DNA of 64,000 bases from Sporosarcina sp. ACRSM (lineage in GTDB: Bacteria > Bacillota > Bacilli > Bacillales_A > Planococcaceae): contig NZ_JAKRNU010000006.1 in NCBI RefSeq assembly GCF_022346545.1, positions 239,483 to 303,482 of the forward strand. The letters are read 5' to 3'. The notes beneath the pieces are model-generated. The model was not told where the DNA came from. It worked only from the letters and a program-made list of their open reading frames with translations, and searched no databases. Of this stretch, positions 7,641-17,407 are shown piece by piece. The position numbers and the translations under genes are program-made. Position 1 is the stretch's first letter; every line of letters begins with the position of its first letter.

Positions 7641-8330
7641 ATGATTGAAATAAAAGATGTAACCAAAAAGTTTGGTAGAAAGAAAGTGTTAAAAGGCGTT
7701 TCTTTTACTGCTGAAAAAGGCCAGATTACTTGTTTAATCGGCATTAATGGGGTTGGGAAAACAACCATTATGAAAGCAATTATGGCGTTAACCCCCATTA
7801 ATAGTGGTGAAATCCTCATCGATGGTGAAAAAATTCATAAAGGGAGCTATGAAAAAATCACCTTTATTCCTGATACCATCACGATGTTACCGCAAATGAA
7901 AATACGGGATGCCTTCGTATTTATGGCTGACTTTTACGACAGTTGGAACCAAAAACGTGCCACTGAACTGCTGCAGTTTTTCAAACTAAACGAAACGGAT
8001 CGCATTTCTGAACTATCAAAAGGCAATACCGCAAAAGTGAACCTTCTACTCGGTTTAGCCTTGGATGTCGATTATGTCTTGATGGACGAACCTTTTTCAG
8101 GGATTGATATCTTCAGTCGCGAGCAAATTGCCAATGTATTTACAAGTCATTTAATTGAAAACCGTGGTGTTATTATCACGACACATGAAATTAATGATAT
8201 CGAACATTTAGTTGATAAAGTCGTTTTACTAGATGAAGGCGTCGTGTTAAAGGAATTCGAAGTGGAAGAAGTAAGGGAAAACGAAGGGAAATCGGTTATT
8301 GATGTCATGAGAGAGGTGTATCAAGGATGA
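7641..8330 (+). CDS. ABC transporter ATP-binding protein (YtrB-like)
   Basis: A 229-residue ATPase subunit. Walker A is GINGVGKTT at about residues 34-42, the signature motif is a divergent LSKGN instead of LSGGQ, Walker B is YVLMDEPF followed by SGID, and the switch histidine lies in IITTHE. This divergent class, seen in YtrB and EcsA/BcrA-type exporters, usually acts in antibiotic resistance or membrane-protein maintenance rather than solute uptake. AAAGGGGGG lies upstream of the ATG, 13 bp after gntR. It overlaps the next gene by 4 bp. Confidence 0.9.
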   Translation: MIEIKDVTKKFGRKKVLKGVSFTAEKGQITCLIGINGVGKTTIMKAIMALTPINSGEILIDGEKIHKGSYEKITFIPDTITMLPQMKIRDAFVFMADFYDSWNQKRATELLQFFKLNETDRISELSKGNTAKVNLLLGLALDVDYVLMDEPFSGIDIFSREQIANVFTSHLIENRGVIITTHEINDIEHLVDKVVLLDEGVVLKEFEVEEVRENEGKSVIDVMREVYQG

Positions 8331-9157
8331 AACGTTATTTGAAGTTAGTCGATTTCGAGTTTAACCGTTTTTTAAAGCTCTATCTCGTTTTATTTGGCAT
8401 TACGATCCTTTCGCAAATCATTGGGGTGATTGTTGAGTCGCGAAACTATTTAAATCATGCAAATAGGGTAATTTACCAGGATCTAGTGCCGATCGCAGAG
8501 TTTCTCGAAAATTATCGGACAATATCTTTAATTGAAATTTCCTATTCAGCTTGGTTTATGGGGCCCATTGTAATTTGCGGTGTTACGCTAATCATTTATG
8601 TCTTTTTTATTTGGTATCGTGATTGGCTTGGAAAAAATACATTTAGTTACCGTTTGTTGATGTTACCAATAGCACGCATTCATGTGTATCTAGCGAAGGC
8701 AACAACGATTTTACTCTATGTTTTAGGCCTCGTTGCATTGCAGCTCATCTTATTGCCAATTGAAAGTCAAGTTTTAAAGTGGATGGTTCCAAGTGAGTTT
8801 CGTACCGATCTAACCATTAGCCAAATTACCGGCTTATCTGATTTAAGGATTTTGTTTCCACATACTTTTATTGAGTTTGTTCTTTATTATGGCGGTGGAA
8901 TAACAGCGGTATTTATTGTTTTTACAGCAATTTTGTTTGAACGTTCTTTTCGCATCAAAGGGATTATTTACGGCGTTCTCTATTGTGCTATTTCTCTTTT
9001 CATCTTTATGGCACCAATACTTATGAATGAGTTTATTTTAGGAAGTTACTTTTACCCGATCGAATTATTTTTCATTGAATTAGTAGCAGGGATTGTCGTT
9101 TTAGCTTGTGCGATTTGGACAGGTAATTTTCTGATCAAGAATAAAATAAGGGTTTGA
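8327..9157 (+). CDS. ABC transporter membrane subunit
   Basis: A 276-residue integral membrane protein with about six hydrophobic segments (roughly residues 18-38, 78-103, 120-145, 178-205, 210-235 and 245-265). The ATG overlaps the end of the ATPase gene (ATGA), which implies coupled translation. It is not a classical solute importer permease and resembles YtrC/D-type subunits of peptide-sensing ABC systems. Substrate not predictable. Confidence 0.8.
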   Translation: MKRYLKLVDFEFNRFLKLYLVLFGITILSQIIGVIVESRNYLNHANRVIYQDLVPIAEFLENYRTISLIEISYSAWFMGPIVICGVTLIIYVFFIWYRDWLGKNTFSYRLLMLPIARIHVYLAKATTILLYVLGLVALQLILLPIESQVLKWMVPSEFRTDLTISQITGLSDLRILFPHTFIEFVLYYGGGITAVFIVFTAILFERSFRIKGIIYGVLYCAISLFIFMAPILMNEFILGSYFYPIELFFIELVAGIVVLACAIWTGNFLIKNKIRV

Positions 9158-9172
9158 TGGGAGGTCACACAA

Positions 9173-10366
9173 GTGAAACGCTATTGGAAAATCATATCAA
9201 TTTGTTTCATTACGTTAATGGTGATTGGCACTTTTTATATACAATCCAGTTTCGCTACAAGCGAGCATTTAACAGTTGAATTTGAAAAAGTGAATGGCAA
9301 TGAGGATGAAGTGCAGAATCTAATGCTATACGGTGATTACTTTGTGGATCATAATTACTGGTCCCGACAGCAGACTCCTTTACAAATGACGAGTGAAGAA
9401 ACGATTAACCCGAATAACCATTCCTTTTTCCGAAAGTTATCTGGAAGGGGCATTCCCTATCCTCTTGAAAAATTGGTAAAAAAGCATAAGAATTTTATGC
9501 GCAGTAAGGATTTAGAGCCGAATTATTTTTTTGAAGATGAACATGTAGTAGCCTATGTGCAAATTAGGAATCCCTATGAACGCCCAATGAAAGATTTAAC
9601 CTTTGAAATTGAAGTGTTACATAAACAATCTGACGAAATTACATCCATCCAGTTAGAGATTCCCGAAAAAGAAAACTATGGTTGGATGAATGTAGATAAA
9701 GTCCAAGTAATAGACAGTGAGTTAAAGGTCATTACACGGGGTTTCCGAATAGGCGGTAGAGATGAATTCCGTGTCTATACATTTGACTTGGATGGGCAAA
9801 AACTAGTCAGCCATCACACGATTGCTTCCACTCCGAGGATAGAAAATGGCTGGTCTAATTTAAGAATTATCAATGATGATGGAAACAACTATCTTTTAAT
9901 TAAAATAGAAACTATTGAAGATGATATGGGACATAGCGATGGCAAACCGAATGCCGCTTATGAATTCATCGCTTACGATATCGAAAATAATCAGTCTAAA
10001 AAAATAGTGGGCTCTGATGAATTACTTGGTTCTATAGGCAGTGCGTCTATCTTTAATTCAACGCTCTTTATTTCATCACAGTCAGCGAATGGTGTGGAAA
10101 TCAACCAGTATGATATTGACAATGACAAATGGGGCACAAAACCGGCATTTGACTTAGGAGATGCGAAGGCTAACGAAGCTCCTTATATGCAAGCCATGAA
10201 TGGAAAACTATATCTCATTTACGCAACAACGAATGGTCATACCCTCTTTATAGGCGATGTAGAAACTGGAGAATCCCTCTATAAAGGTCATCTAAAAGTG
10301 AAGAACAAAGATGAAGATCAAAAGGATTATAGTCTTTATTTTCATGGCATCGAGTTTGTTCAATAA
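9173..10366 (+). CDS. Exported protein of the GntR/ABC operon, possible beta-propeller
   Basis: A 397-residue protein starting with GTG (GGGAGG 8 bases upstream), 15 bp after the membrane subunit. Residues 1-29 form a signal peptide or membrane anchor (KRYWKIISICFITLMVIGTFYIQSSFA). The remainder has no cysteines of a lipobox but many repeated beta-strand blocks (EFIAYDIENNQSKKIVG, INQYDIDNDKWGTKPAF, GKLYLIYATTNGHTLFIGDVETGESLY) suggesting a blade-like sensor domain. I do not recognise a named family. Position as last gene of the operon suggests an extracellular sensor or accessory for the ABC system. Confidence 0.75.
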   Translation: MKRYWKIISICFITLMVIGTFYIQSSFATSEHLTVEFEKVNGNEDEVQNLMLYGDYFVDHNYWSRQQTPLQMTSEETINPNNHSFFRKLSGRGIPYPLEKLVKKHKNFMRSKDLEPNYFFEDEHVVAYVQIRNPYERPMKDLTFEIEVLHKQSDEITSIQLEIPEKENYGWMNVDKVQVIDSELKVITRGFRIGGRDEFRVYTFDLDGQKLVSHHTIASTPRIENGWSNLRIINDDGNNYLLIKIETIEDDMGHSDGKPNAAYEFIAYDIENNQSKKIVGSDELLGSIGSASIFNSTLFISSQSANGVEINQYDIDNDKWGTKPAFDLGDAKANEAPYMQAMNGKLYLIYATTNGHTLFIGDVETGESLYKGHLKVKNKDEDQKDYSLYFHGIEFVQ

Positions 10367-10399
10367 AAGGTTTGTTTGGTCAACCTACCTTTAAATAAG

Positions 10400-10445
10400 A
10401 AAGAGATGAGAATAGCAGCATGATGGCTTGCATTCTCATCTCTTT
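10400..10445 (+). terminator. Terminator of the GntR/ABC operon
   Basis: AAGAGATGAGAAT and ATTCTCATCTCTT arms, 13 bp, followed by a TTTCATTTT tract. It lies between converging genes and has an A-rich left flank, so may work in both directions. Confidence 0.8.
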
Positions 10446-10476
10446 CATTTTGCGTAAATAGGAACGTTCAATCACA

Positions 10477-11217
10477 TCACCGCTCACACGCAAAGCCGTC
10501 TTTATCCCCATCCATCTTTTCCGAATAGGCAGGATGCCCTTTCTTGACGCCGTTTGGATATTTCTTGCGCAATTCCGTACAGTTCTTGAAGTATTCCGTC
10601 CCTTCCGTCGTCGGTTTTGTCTTTGACTTTTCTACTGGATGCGTTTGACTATCGAAGCCGCGATCGGTCGCGTAATCCTCAATGGACCAAATGCCGGCAC
10701 CCGCCTTTTTCGCCTTGTCTTGCGCTTTTTCATACGTATCGAGATGGCGTGTATTCGGTGGATAGACATAAGCGACGCGGGCAAGCCCTTCTTCCAGAAG
10801 CGTTTCTTGCACACTTTCTCCGTCTACATAAATATAAGCGAGCAATCTACCATATTTGTCGATCCGCTCCCCGATATCGAATTCAATTTCCAATTTTCCA
10901 CTGTTGATCAGCTCACGGTTACGTTCCTTCGCTTCTTCCCCGAATGGTTGCTTTCCGAGCCGAGGGTGGTTCGTTTCAGGCGTATCGATCAACAAATAGC
11001 GGACATTCTGCTCCTTGCCTTCGTAATTGATTTTGATCGTATCACCGTCGATAACCTTGACCAACTCGACGGGGATCAAACCCGCCCGGCTAGGTTCTGG
11101 ATCTTGTTCCGGGAAAAAGGTATTATACAAAAATAAGGCTAACAAGACAGCAGCCGCGCCTATTAAACTTGCCGGCTTTTTCATCCATGAACGCGCATCT
11201 GATTTTCTAGTACTCAC
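10477..11217 (-). CDS. Membrane-anchored thermonuclease (SNase) with Excalibur domain
   Basis: A 246-residue protein: basic N-terminus and a membrane-spanning signal anchor at about residues 15-33, then an SNase-like OB-fold nuclease (IDGDTIKI, VRYLLIDTPETNHP, RIDKYGRLLAYIYVDG, which carry the catalytic Arg/Glu/Arg set), then a Lys/Thr-rich linker and a C-terminal Excalibur calcium-binding motif (DGDKDGFACE). It resembles Bacillus YncB-type extracellular nucleases that cut DNA and RNA in a Ca-dependent way. It is a single-gene unit. Confidence 0.88.
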   Translation of the reverse strand: MSTRKSDARSWMKKPASLIGAAAVLLALFLYNTFFPEQDPEPSRAGLIPVELVKVIDGDTIKINYEGKEQNVRYLLIDTPETNHPRLGKQPFGEEAKERNRELINSGKLEIEFDIGERIDKYGRLLAYIYVDGESVQETLLEEGLARVAYVYPPNTRHLDTYEKAQDKAKKAGAGIWSIEDYATDRGFDSQTHPVEKSKTKPTTEGTEYFKNCTELRKKYPNGVKKGHPAYSEKMDGDKDGFACER

Positions 11218-11325
11218 TATCGTTACATCCTTTACAACTATGTATTTGACCCTTTCCTATGTTAACAGTTTCATAGTGAATTGAAAACAGCCGCCACCTA
11301 TGTGACGGCCATTGTCCATTTGATT

Positions 11326-13395
11326 TTACCCATAAATCTTGCGATCCCAATGTCTATGAGCAGCCACCGCGGCGATGAAGTCTTTACTGAAATTAGATGA
11401 CTCGCCTGCCATCACAATACCCGGTCCTGCTTCGGCGTCGGATGCGTCGAAAAAGGAAACGCCAGTTGATGCCACACCAATTGGTTTATAATGCTGGAAT
11501 GCTTCGTTCACAAAGTTAATAATGTCCTTTTTAAACTTGGTTGGATTGTCCACTTCGCCTCCGACGACCAAGACCGCGTCGTATAACACGGAATGGACGG
11601 TCAAAAATGTTTCATCCACTTCGACAGCCAAGCCATTTTGGGCATGAATGATGCCGAATTTATCACTGACGATATCGACGACCATCCCAGCATCTAGACA
11701 CGCTGTCACAATTGCTTCCAGTTCGTTTCCATCGAATTGTTCACCGAGCAGCACGGCGACTTTACGGGTTTCCGGCAGTTTGGCAGTCGTCTCCTGACTC
11801 AGTGCCGGCGAGGTTTCCGCTACTGCCGATTCTTCCCCATCCGGATGATCCACACCGATCGCTTGTGCCACAGCCGTTGCCAATCCTTTATCGACATTGA
11901 CAAACATATCGACCACTTGCTGTCTGACATTTTTATCTTTCACTTTACCGACTTCAAAACTAAACGCATCGACAATGTGCCTCTTCTCAGCCAATGTCAT
12001 ACTATTGTAGAACAGTCGCGCCTGTGAGAAATGATCTTTGAACGAATCGCTGCGTGCCTGGATTTTACGCCCATCCACTTTTTCCTCATAATGGACATAG
12101 GCGCCCTCTTCTTCTGTAGCTGTGGAAGGTGAATTATCCGCCAGTGAATTTTTATGGTAACTGACTTGCCCGACATTGATTGTCTGCCGGCCATAGCCAT
12201 CTCGCTGATTGTTATGGAACGGACAAACCGGACGATTGATCGGCAATTCGTGGAAGTTCGGGCCACCCAGACGGATCAGCTGTGTATCCGTATAGGAGAA
12301 CAATCTTCCTTGCAACAACGGGTCATTCGAAAAATCGATGCCTGGAACGACATGTCCGGGGTGAAAGGCGACCTGTTCCGTTTCTGCAAACACATTATCG
12401 ACATTGCGGTTTAACGTCATTTTTCCAATCAGTTGAACAGGCACCACTTCTTCAGGCCATATTTTCGTCGCATCTAAAATATCGAAATCGAACATGAATT
12501 CATCTTTTTCCTCAATGATCTGAACGCCTAGCTCAAATTCAGGGAATTGACCACGTTCAATGGATTCCCATAAATCCCTCCGATGGAAGTCAGGGTCTTT
12601 CCCACTGATTTTCTGTGCTTCATCCCATACTAAAGAGTGGACGCCCAGTTTCGGTTTCCAGTGGAATTTTACGAAATGCGCTTTCCCTTCGGCGTTCACA
12701 AAACGGAACGTATGGACACCAAAGCCCTCCATCATCCTGAAGCTTCGCGGGATGGTCCGGTCCGACATATGCCACATGATCATATGAGCGGATTCTTGGT
12801 TATTGGCGACAAAATCCCAAAAGGTATCATGTGCGGAGGCCGCTTGCGGCATTTCATTATGCGGTTCGGGTTTGACGGCATGGATTAGATCGGGGAATTT
12901 GATGGCATCTTGAATAAAGAAGATCGGTATATTGTTGCCGACCAAGTCGAAGTTTCCCTCTTCCGTATAAAACTTCACCGCAAACCCTCGTACATCTCGT
13001 ACGGTTTCCGCGGATCCCCGGCTGCCGGCCACTGTGGAAAAACGTGTGAAGACAGGAACCTTCGAACCCGGCTCTTGGAGAAATGCCGCTTTTGTATAGT
13101 CTGTCATCGATTTATACAGTTCAAATTCACCGTGAGCTGCATAGCCTCTCGCATGTACAACTCTTTCAGGAATCCGCTCATGGTCAAAATGCGTAATTTT
13201 TTCGCGGAAATGAAAATCCTCCATCAATGTTGGGCCACGCAAACCCGCTTTTAGAGAATGTTCGTCCTCGGCTACTTTTAACCCTTGATTGGTCGTCAGT
13301 TTTTTCCCTTTTTCATATGAACGGAACGTTTCCAATTGCTTATCTTTGCTTGTTTCATCAAAAGAATGGTTGTTATTCAATATCGTTTCCTCCAT
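11326..13395 (-). CDS. katE: Large-subunit (HPII-type) catalase with C-terminal DJ-1/PfpI-like domain
   Basis: A 689-residue clade 2 catalase. The distal catalytic histidine is in [14 protein letters not shown] (about residue 80), the conserved Asn in [11 protein letters not shown], and the haem-ligand tyrosine in RLFSYTDTQ (about residue 370). Residues from about 540 ([16 protein letters not shown]) form the flavodoxin-like DJ-1/PfpI domain typical of large catalases. It removes hydrogen peroxide. It is similar in size and layout to sigma-B dependent KatE of Bacillus, and a possible sigma-B promoter stands upstream. A GGAGGAAACGATA ribosome binding region precedes the start, which reads as TTG on the minus strand. 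Monocistronic. Confidence 0.93.
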   Translation of the reverse strand: MEETILNNNHSFDETSKDKQLETFRSYEKGKKLTTNQGLKVAEDEHSLKAGLRGPTLMEDFHFREKITHFDHERIPERVVHARGYAAHGEFELYKSMTDYTKAAFLQEPGSKVPVFTRFSTVAGSRGSAETVRDVRGFAVKFYTEEGNFDLVGNNIPIFFIQDAIKFPDLIHAVKPEPHNEMPQAASAHDTFWDFVANNQESAHMIMWHMSDRTIPRSFRMMEGFGVHTFRFVNAEGKAHFVKFHWKPKLGVHSLVWDEAQKISGKDPDFHRRDLWESIERGQFPEFELGVQIIEEKDEFMFDFDILDATKIWPEEVVPVQLIGKMTLNRNVDNVFAETEQVAFHPGHVVPGIDFSNDPLLQGRLFSYTDTQLIRLGGPNFHELPINRPVCPFHNNQRDGYGRQTINVGQVSYHKNSLADNSPSTATEEEGAYVHYEEKVDGRKIQARSDSFKDHFSQARLFYNSMTLAEKRHIVDAFSFEVGKVKDKNVRQQVVDMFVNVDKGLATAVAQAIGVDHPDGEESAVAETSPALSQETTAKLPETRKVAVLLGEQFDGNELEAIVTACLDAGMVVDIVSDKFGIIHAQNGLAVEVDETFLTVHSVLYDAVLVVGGEVDNPTKFKKDIINFVNEAFQHYKPIGVASTGVSFFDASDAEAGPGIVMAGESSNFSKDFIAAVAAHRHWDRKIYG

Positions 13396-13421
13396 TCAGA
13401 ATTTTAGAGTTCTATCACACT

Positions 13422-13446
13422 CTTCCCCAACGGCGTACGCTCAAAC
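13422..13446 (-). promoter_or_regulatory. Possible sigma-B promoter of the catalase gene
   Basis: On the minus strand GTTTGA is followed after 13 bases by GGGAAG, close to the general stress consensus GTTT-N(12-14)-GGGWAW. Large KatE catalases of Bacillus are part of the sigma-B regulon, which supports the reading. The -10 match is incomplete. Confidence 0.4.
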
Positions 13447-13546
13447 GGATTTTTTCTAAAAAAGGGACTTCTGACTGACAGAGGCAAGACAAGTCTTTTC
13501 ATACCGCACAGTGGTTCAATGGACAAACGTTAGAGTCCAATATGCA

Positions 13547-13741
13547 AATCAATCGCGCCTCGGCGTGATTGCGTCCAGATTTTTTCGAGCTTGCTCGAAA
13601 AGCTCCTCTAAAAAATCTGTGACATCCGCCGGAGGCTTTATCTTCGTTCAGCGGGCGTCTGGACACCCGCTGAACAGGAATACAAATCTGCATTCATCTC
13701 GCCACCTATAGAGGTGGGAGTCTTCTGCTGAACGAAGATAA
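13547..13741 (+). repeat. Structured intergenic repeat, copy B
   Basis: A chain of stems: CGCCTCGGCG at the left end; AGATTTTTTCGAGC loop region closed by AAAAATCT; a TTCAGCGGGCG/CCCGCTGAA hairpin; a CCACCTATAGAGGTGG hairpin; all enclosed by TTTATCTTCGTTCAGC and GCTGAACGAAGATAAA. It shares with copy C (40261-40455) the blocks TTGCGTCCAGATTTT, AAAATCTGTGACATCCGCC and GGAGGCT, with compensatory changes in two stems. It contains no supported gene. Lies between catalase and the fluC pair. Confidence 0.75.
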
Positions 13742-13810
13742 AAAGAAGTCCACGAAAAATGATTCGCCGACTTCCTTTATTGTCATATGCATTTTCGAAA
13801 CGCTTCAATA

Positions 13811-14170
13811 CTAGAAGTGTCCTCCCATCGTATAACCGACTACAACAAGCATCATTCCGCCTACATAAGTGGACAGGAAATAACCTACAGCCTGCTTCTT
13901 TTTCCCATTCCGCCAATTTTCAATGAGCTCTTTCGTCAACGTGGAAAACGTCGTAAGTGCACCTGCAAAACCGGATGCCAGCAAGAATGTCCACATCATC
14001 GGTAATTCAAGGCCAAAAACGATACCGATCAACAACGCACCGCTCAAGTTTACAAGCAATGTCCCCGCTGGAAGTTTGTCACCCCGGTTCCATCGTTTCG
14101 CAAAGAGATAGCGGATCATTGCACCGAAGAATCCGCCGATACCGACCATTGTCATATCCAAAAGCGTCAT
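13811..14170 (-). CDS. crcB: Fluoride ion channel FluC/CrcB, second of a tandem pair
   Basis: A 119-residue four-helix membrane protein with the CrcB signatures GGFFGAMIRY (residues 12-21), GTLLVNLSGALLIG and GFAGALTTFST. FluC proteins form dual-topology dimers that let fluoride leave the cytoplasm. The start overlaps the end of the upstream paralogue by 4 bp, so the two are co-translated and probably form a heterodimer, as known for paired Gram-positive CrcB proteins. Confidence 0.9.
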   Translation of the reverse strand: MTLLDMTMVGIGGFFGAMIRYLFAKRWNRGDKLPAGTLLVNLSGALLIGIVFGLELPMMWTFLLASGFAGALTTFSTLTKELIENWRNGKKKQAVGYFLSTYVGGMMLVVVGYTMGGHF

Positions 14171-14544
14171 TCTTTCACCTGCTTTCCACCTAGCTGAAAA
14201 CCGAGCATCCCGATGGCGAGTCCTCCGCAGATGCTACAGACCACATAGAAAAGCGCAAACCATAAGCGACCGGCTTCAACGAACAAAACCGTTTCCATCC
14301 CGAAAGCCGAAAATGTGGTGAAGGATCCGAGAAACCCTGTCGTGACAACGTCTTTCAAATCTTTGGAGACATTCAATTTGCGACAAGCCCCTGCCGTAAT
14401 GAAACACAATAAAAATGTCCCGATCATATTCACGCTAAATGTAGCCAAAGGGAAACCACTTTCAACGTGCACGAGCTGTCCGATGAATGTCCTTGCGCAC
14501 GCACCTACTACACCTGCCAAGCCGATCCATAGCAACTTTTTCAT
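14167..14544 (-). CDS. crcB: Fluoride ion channel FluC/CrcB, first of a tandem pair
   Basis: A 125-residue paralogue with GLAGVVGACARTFIG, ATFSVNMIGTFLLCF and TTGFLGSFTTFSAFGMET, the four-helix CrcB layout. The conserved Asn and the TTFS phenylalanine-box residues are present. It follows the helicase gene after 52 bp without a visible terminator, so may be co-transcribed with it. I looked for and did not find a convincing fluoride riboswitch in that gap. Confidence 0.9.
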   Translation of the reverse strand: MKKLLWIGLAGVVGACARTFIGQLVHVESGFPLATFSVNMIGTFLLCFITAGACRKLNVSKDLKDVVTTGFLGSFTTFSAFGMETVLFVEAGRLWFALFYVVCSICGGLAIGMLGFQLGGKQVKE

Positions 14545-14596
14545 ACTGCCACTCTACCGTAACTGTGCCGTGTATTTGGATTACCCATAAGCCCTT

Positions 14597-16753
14597 TCAT
14601 CCCCCTACCTTTTCAAGCAATCGAAGCGAAAGGACAGTATCCAGGTCGAGACGCTTTTCGGAGACACCGAATCGGATATGGATCTCATCGCCTTCCCGCT
14701 TGATGATTTCGCCCTTTCCGAACACGCGATGCTTGACGGCCGTCCCAGCTTTCAACTCATTTCCGTCTTGGATACCATTCGGATTGATTGCAAGTTTGGC
14801 TTTCGTGATTTTCACTGGCTTATCACTTTTGTCCTGCATTCCAGGTTTCAGAAGCAGTCCCCTCACTTCATTCAAAAAGCGTGAATCCTCTTTCGCTTTT
14901 CCGTCATCTTGCCCGTAAGAAAGCAGTTCAAGTTTTTCTTTCGCCCGCGTCATGCCTACATAAAACAGCCTCCGCGCTTCTTCCATCAACGCCCGATCCC
15001 CTTCATCTTCTTCCGATGGGATGATCCCTTTCAGCAAATCGATCATGAAGACACGACGGAATTCAAGCCCTTTGGCACTATGGAATGTCGATAAGGTCAC
15101 CGCATTGTCCGGCGGATTGAACTTCGCATTTTGGACAGCTTGCTCAAGTTCCTTCAAACGATTGGCAAACTCCACCATCGTCCGTAGTTGTGCCGCAATT
15201 CCTTCGAGCGTATCAAGAATACCCAGCAAACTTTCAAAACGGAACCCGAATTTTTCCGCTCTGCTTTTCAAGGCAGCCTCATAGCCTAAATCATGGCGGA
15301 TCACCTTGATGACCCGATCCGGCCGCAACTCCGGAATAATTGCGTATCCTTCCTTATAGGCTTTCAGTTTTTTTACTTGGCTCTCTTTTAAATCCACCGT
15401 CTGAATAAATGCATCGAATACATTTCCCGCTGTTTCCGTATTTTGAAATTTGTTAAGCATATTCCGAGAAATGAAGAGATTCATTTTCATAATGATTTTA
15501 GAAAATACATCTTTGCGTTCCACATTAAAGCTAAGGCGCATGAAATTCAAGATATCCTCCACAATCCAATGGGAGAAAAACTTATCATCCGCATCTTTCA
15601 TATAAAAAGGGATGCCACGACGGTGCAGCTCGTTCACATACATCGTAGAAGAGGAATTGTTCCGGAACAAAATGGCAACCTCGCTTAAATCCTTTTCACT
15701 AAGCAATTCGTATGTAACATATTCCAACTGCCGTTTCGGATCATCCCATTGTTTAATAAAAATAGGCCCTTTCGCTTCGTTTTCCGTCTGCATTTCTTTC
15801 GGATAGCGCTTCGTATTCCGTTTGATGAATGCTGAAGCTGTTTCGACGATTTCTTTGGACGATCGATAGTTCCGTTCCATCATCAACACTTGAGCATCCG
15901 GATACACTTTTTTGAAATCGAGTAGATAATCCGGCTCGGCTCCCCGCCACGTATATATGGACTGGTCATCATCCGCAACGACACATAGATTGCCATGATA
16001 AGCGACGAGATGCTCGACAATCCGATGCTGGACAAGTGACGTATCTTGGCTTTCATCTGTTAACACATAGTCATACCGATTGCAGAATCGTTCATTCAAC
16101 GATTCATCCTCACGGAGAGCTTGTTCGGCGATCGTCAACATATCGTCAAAATCCAATAGTAAATGTCCGGCTGTCTGCGTTTTCACTTCCTCGTACTTCT
16201 TGGCAATCCGTCCCGCTTTTTCAACGGGTCCATCCAGCTTTCCCCACTCGGCTAATGGGATCATCCGGTTTTTAATGGAACTGATGAAAGTCGATAGGGA
16301 CGCCAATTGATCTTCCGTGCAATCATCATGGAGCAGTTCTTTATAAAGATTTTTTAACAAAAAAGCCTTATTTACCGGCTGGCGCCCTTTTCCTCCCCCT
16401 TCGATCAGTTCAAAGGTCATTCCACTTCTTTCTAAATACGTCCTCGCAATCGAGAACGCCAAACTGTGGATCGTCGAAAAATCGACGGGTTCGCTTTGCG
16501 GGAAAAAACGTGTGAACCGCTCCGCCATATCACGCGCAGATGCCCGGCTAAACGTAATGGCTTTAATACGTTTCGGATCGACCTTTTTCTCTTCGATCAA
16601 ATAACCGATTCGCATAATCATCGTTGTCGTTTTCCCCGAACCTGGACATGCTAATAGAAGAAGCGGCCCCTCTGTCTGCAGCACCGCTTTCTTTTGGACT
16701 TCATTCAACTCTATATTCAGTTCTTGCTTTTTCCGTTCAAAAAAATCAATCAT
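14597..16753 (-). CDS. UvrD/PcrA-family superfamily 1 DNA helicase (YjcD-like)
   Basis: A 718-residue SF1A helicase. Walker A is ACPGSGKTT at about residues 35-43, motif II is DESQD preceded by YDYVLT, motif III includes DDDQSIYTWRGAEPD, motif IV NYRSS, motif V LSTFHSAKGLEF and motif VI EEARRLFYVGMTRAKEKLEL. The C-terminal 60 residues (GTAVKHRVFGKGEIIKREGDEIHIRFG) form a Tudor-like domain that in PcrA contacts RNA polymerase. It is shorter than the usual PcrA (about 740) and is not beside ligA, so I favour the YjcD-type paralogue. It unwinds DNA 3'-5'. Confidence 0.85.
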   Translation of the reverse strand: MIDFFERKKQELNIELNEVQKKAVLQTEGPLLLLACPGSGKTTTMIMRIGYLIEEKKVDPKRIKAITFSRASARDMAERFTRFFPQSEPVDFSTIHSLAFSIARTYLERSGMTFELIEGGGKGRQPVNKAFLLKNLYKELLHDDCTEDQLASLSTFISSIKNRMIPLAEWGKLDGPVEKAGRIAKKYEEVKTQTAGHLLLDFDDMLTIAEQALREDESLNERFCNRYDYVLTDESQDTSLVQHRIVEHLVAYHGNLCVVADDDQSIYTWRGAEPDYLLDFKKVYPDAQVLMMERNYRSSKEIVETASAFIKRNTKRYPKEMQTENEAKGPIFIKQWDDPKRQLEYVTYELLSEKDLSEVAILFRNNSSSTMYVNELHRRGIPFYMKDADDKFFSHWIVEDILNFMRLSFNVERKDVFSKIIMKMNLFISRNMLNKFQNTETAGNVFDAFIQTVDLKESQVKKLKAYKEGYAIIPELRPDRVIKVIRHDLGYEAALKSRAEKFGFRFESLLGILDTLEGIAAQLRTMVEFANRLKELEQAVQNAKFNPPDNAVTLSTFHSAKGLEFRRVFMIDLLKGIIPSEEDEGDRALMEEARRLFYVGMTRAKEKLELLSYGQDDGKAKEDSRFLNEVRGLLLKPGMQDKSDKPVKITKAKLAINPNGIQDGNELKAGTAVKHRVFGKGEIIKREGDEIHIRFGVSEKRLDLDTVLSLRLLEKVGG

Positions 16754-16834
16754 TCAGCTATAACTCCTTTTAATTCCGCTTCTTCTAATTTAGCATACGA
16801 ACGCCGATTTGAAGAAACAAACCTATCATAAGAA

Positions 16835-16865
16835 GAAAAACCTCCACACGGGTACTGTGTAGAGG
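16835..16865 (-). terminator. Terminator of the signal peptidase gene
   Basis: CCTCTACAC and GTGTGGAGG arms close a 7-base loop and run into TTTTTC on the minus strand. Confidence 0.8.
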
Positions 16866-16879
16866 TGTCATATCGGCAT

Positions 16880-17407
16880 TTATCTCGGTATGCCGATTTC
16901 CTTAAATGGATAGAATCTGAATTTCACTGCCCCAACGACGGAACTTGCGTCAATGCAACCGATTATTCTGCTATCCGTACTATGCCGACGGTTATCGCCA
17001 AGAACGAAGTAACACCCTTCCGGCACTTCCACTTCAAAGTCTTGCGTCAATTTCTGCCCATCGGCAAGCTTATCTTTGTTCGCTTGGATATAATCCTCGT
17101 CGTATTCTTCCCCATTAATGAAAAGTCGGTCATCTTTCATGATAACGACATCGCCAGGCAGACCGATCACCCGTTTAATGAAATCGTCCTCTGAGTTAGG
17201 TGCATGGAAGACGATCAAATCAAAACGGTCAACTTTATGGATTTTGGAAATGACAATCTTATTCTCATTTTCAAATGTCGGTTCCATAGATTGACCGGAT
17301 ACGATGACCGGTGTAAAGAGAAATTGGCGGATCACAATGGCGATAATGAAAGCAATCGCAATCGATTGGATCCAAGAAATGAGTTCACGCTTCCCTTTTT
17401 CATTCAT
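16880..17407 (-). CDS. Type I signal peptidase (SipS/LepB family)
   Basis: A 175-residue membrane protease with a single N-terminal membrane anchor (residues 13-31). The nucleophile Ser40 is in VSGQSMEPTF and the general base Lys78 in DDFIKRVIGLPGD, the Ser/Lys dyad of bacterial leader peptidases; the box E region GDNRRHSTDSR is also present. It cleaves signal peptides of secreted proteins on the outer face of the membrane. Bacilli usually carry several such enzymes. Monocistronic with its own terminator. Confidence 0.93.
   Translation of the reverse strand: MNEKGKRELISWIQSIAIAFIIAIVIRQFLFTPVIVSGQSMEPTFENENKIVISKIHKVDRFDLIVFHAPNSEDDFIKRVIGLPGDVVIMKDDRLFINGEEYDEDYIQANKDKLADGQKLTQDFEVEVPEGCYFVLGDNRRHSTDSRIIGCIDASSVVGAVKFRFYPFKEIGIPR

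Noticed and set aside
13499..13711. Short open frames on both strands in the catalase-fluC gap
   Set aside because: They run through the palindromic repeat element, have no ribosome binding site and their codon content follows the hairpins.
14545..14596. Possible fluoride riboswitch before the first fluC gene
   Set aside because: The 52-bp gap has GGGGATGAAAGGG-like bases but not the crcB aptamer pairing pattern, and a helicase gene ends directly before it.
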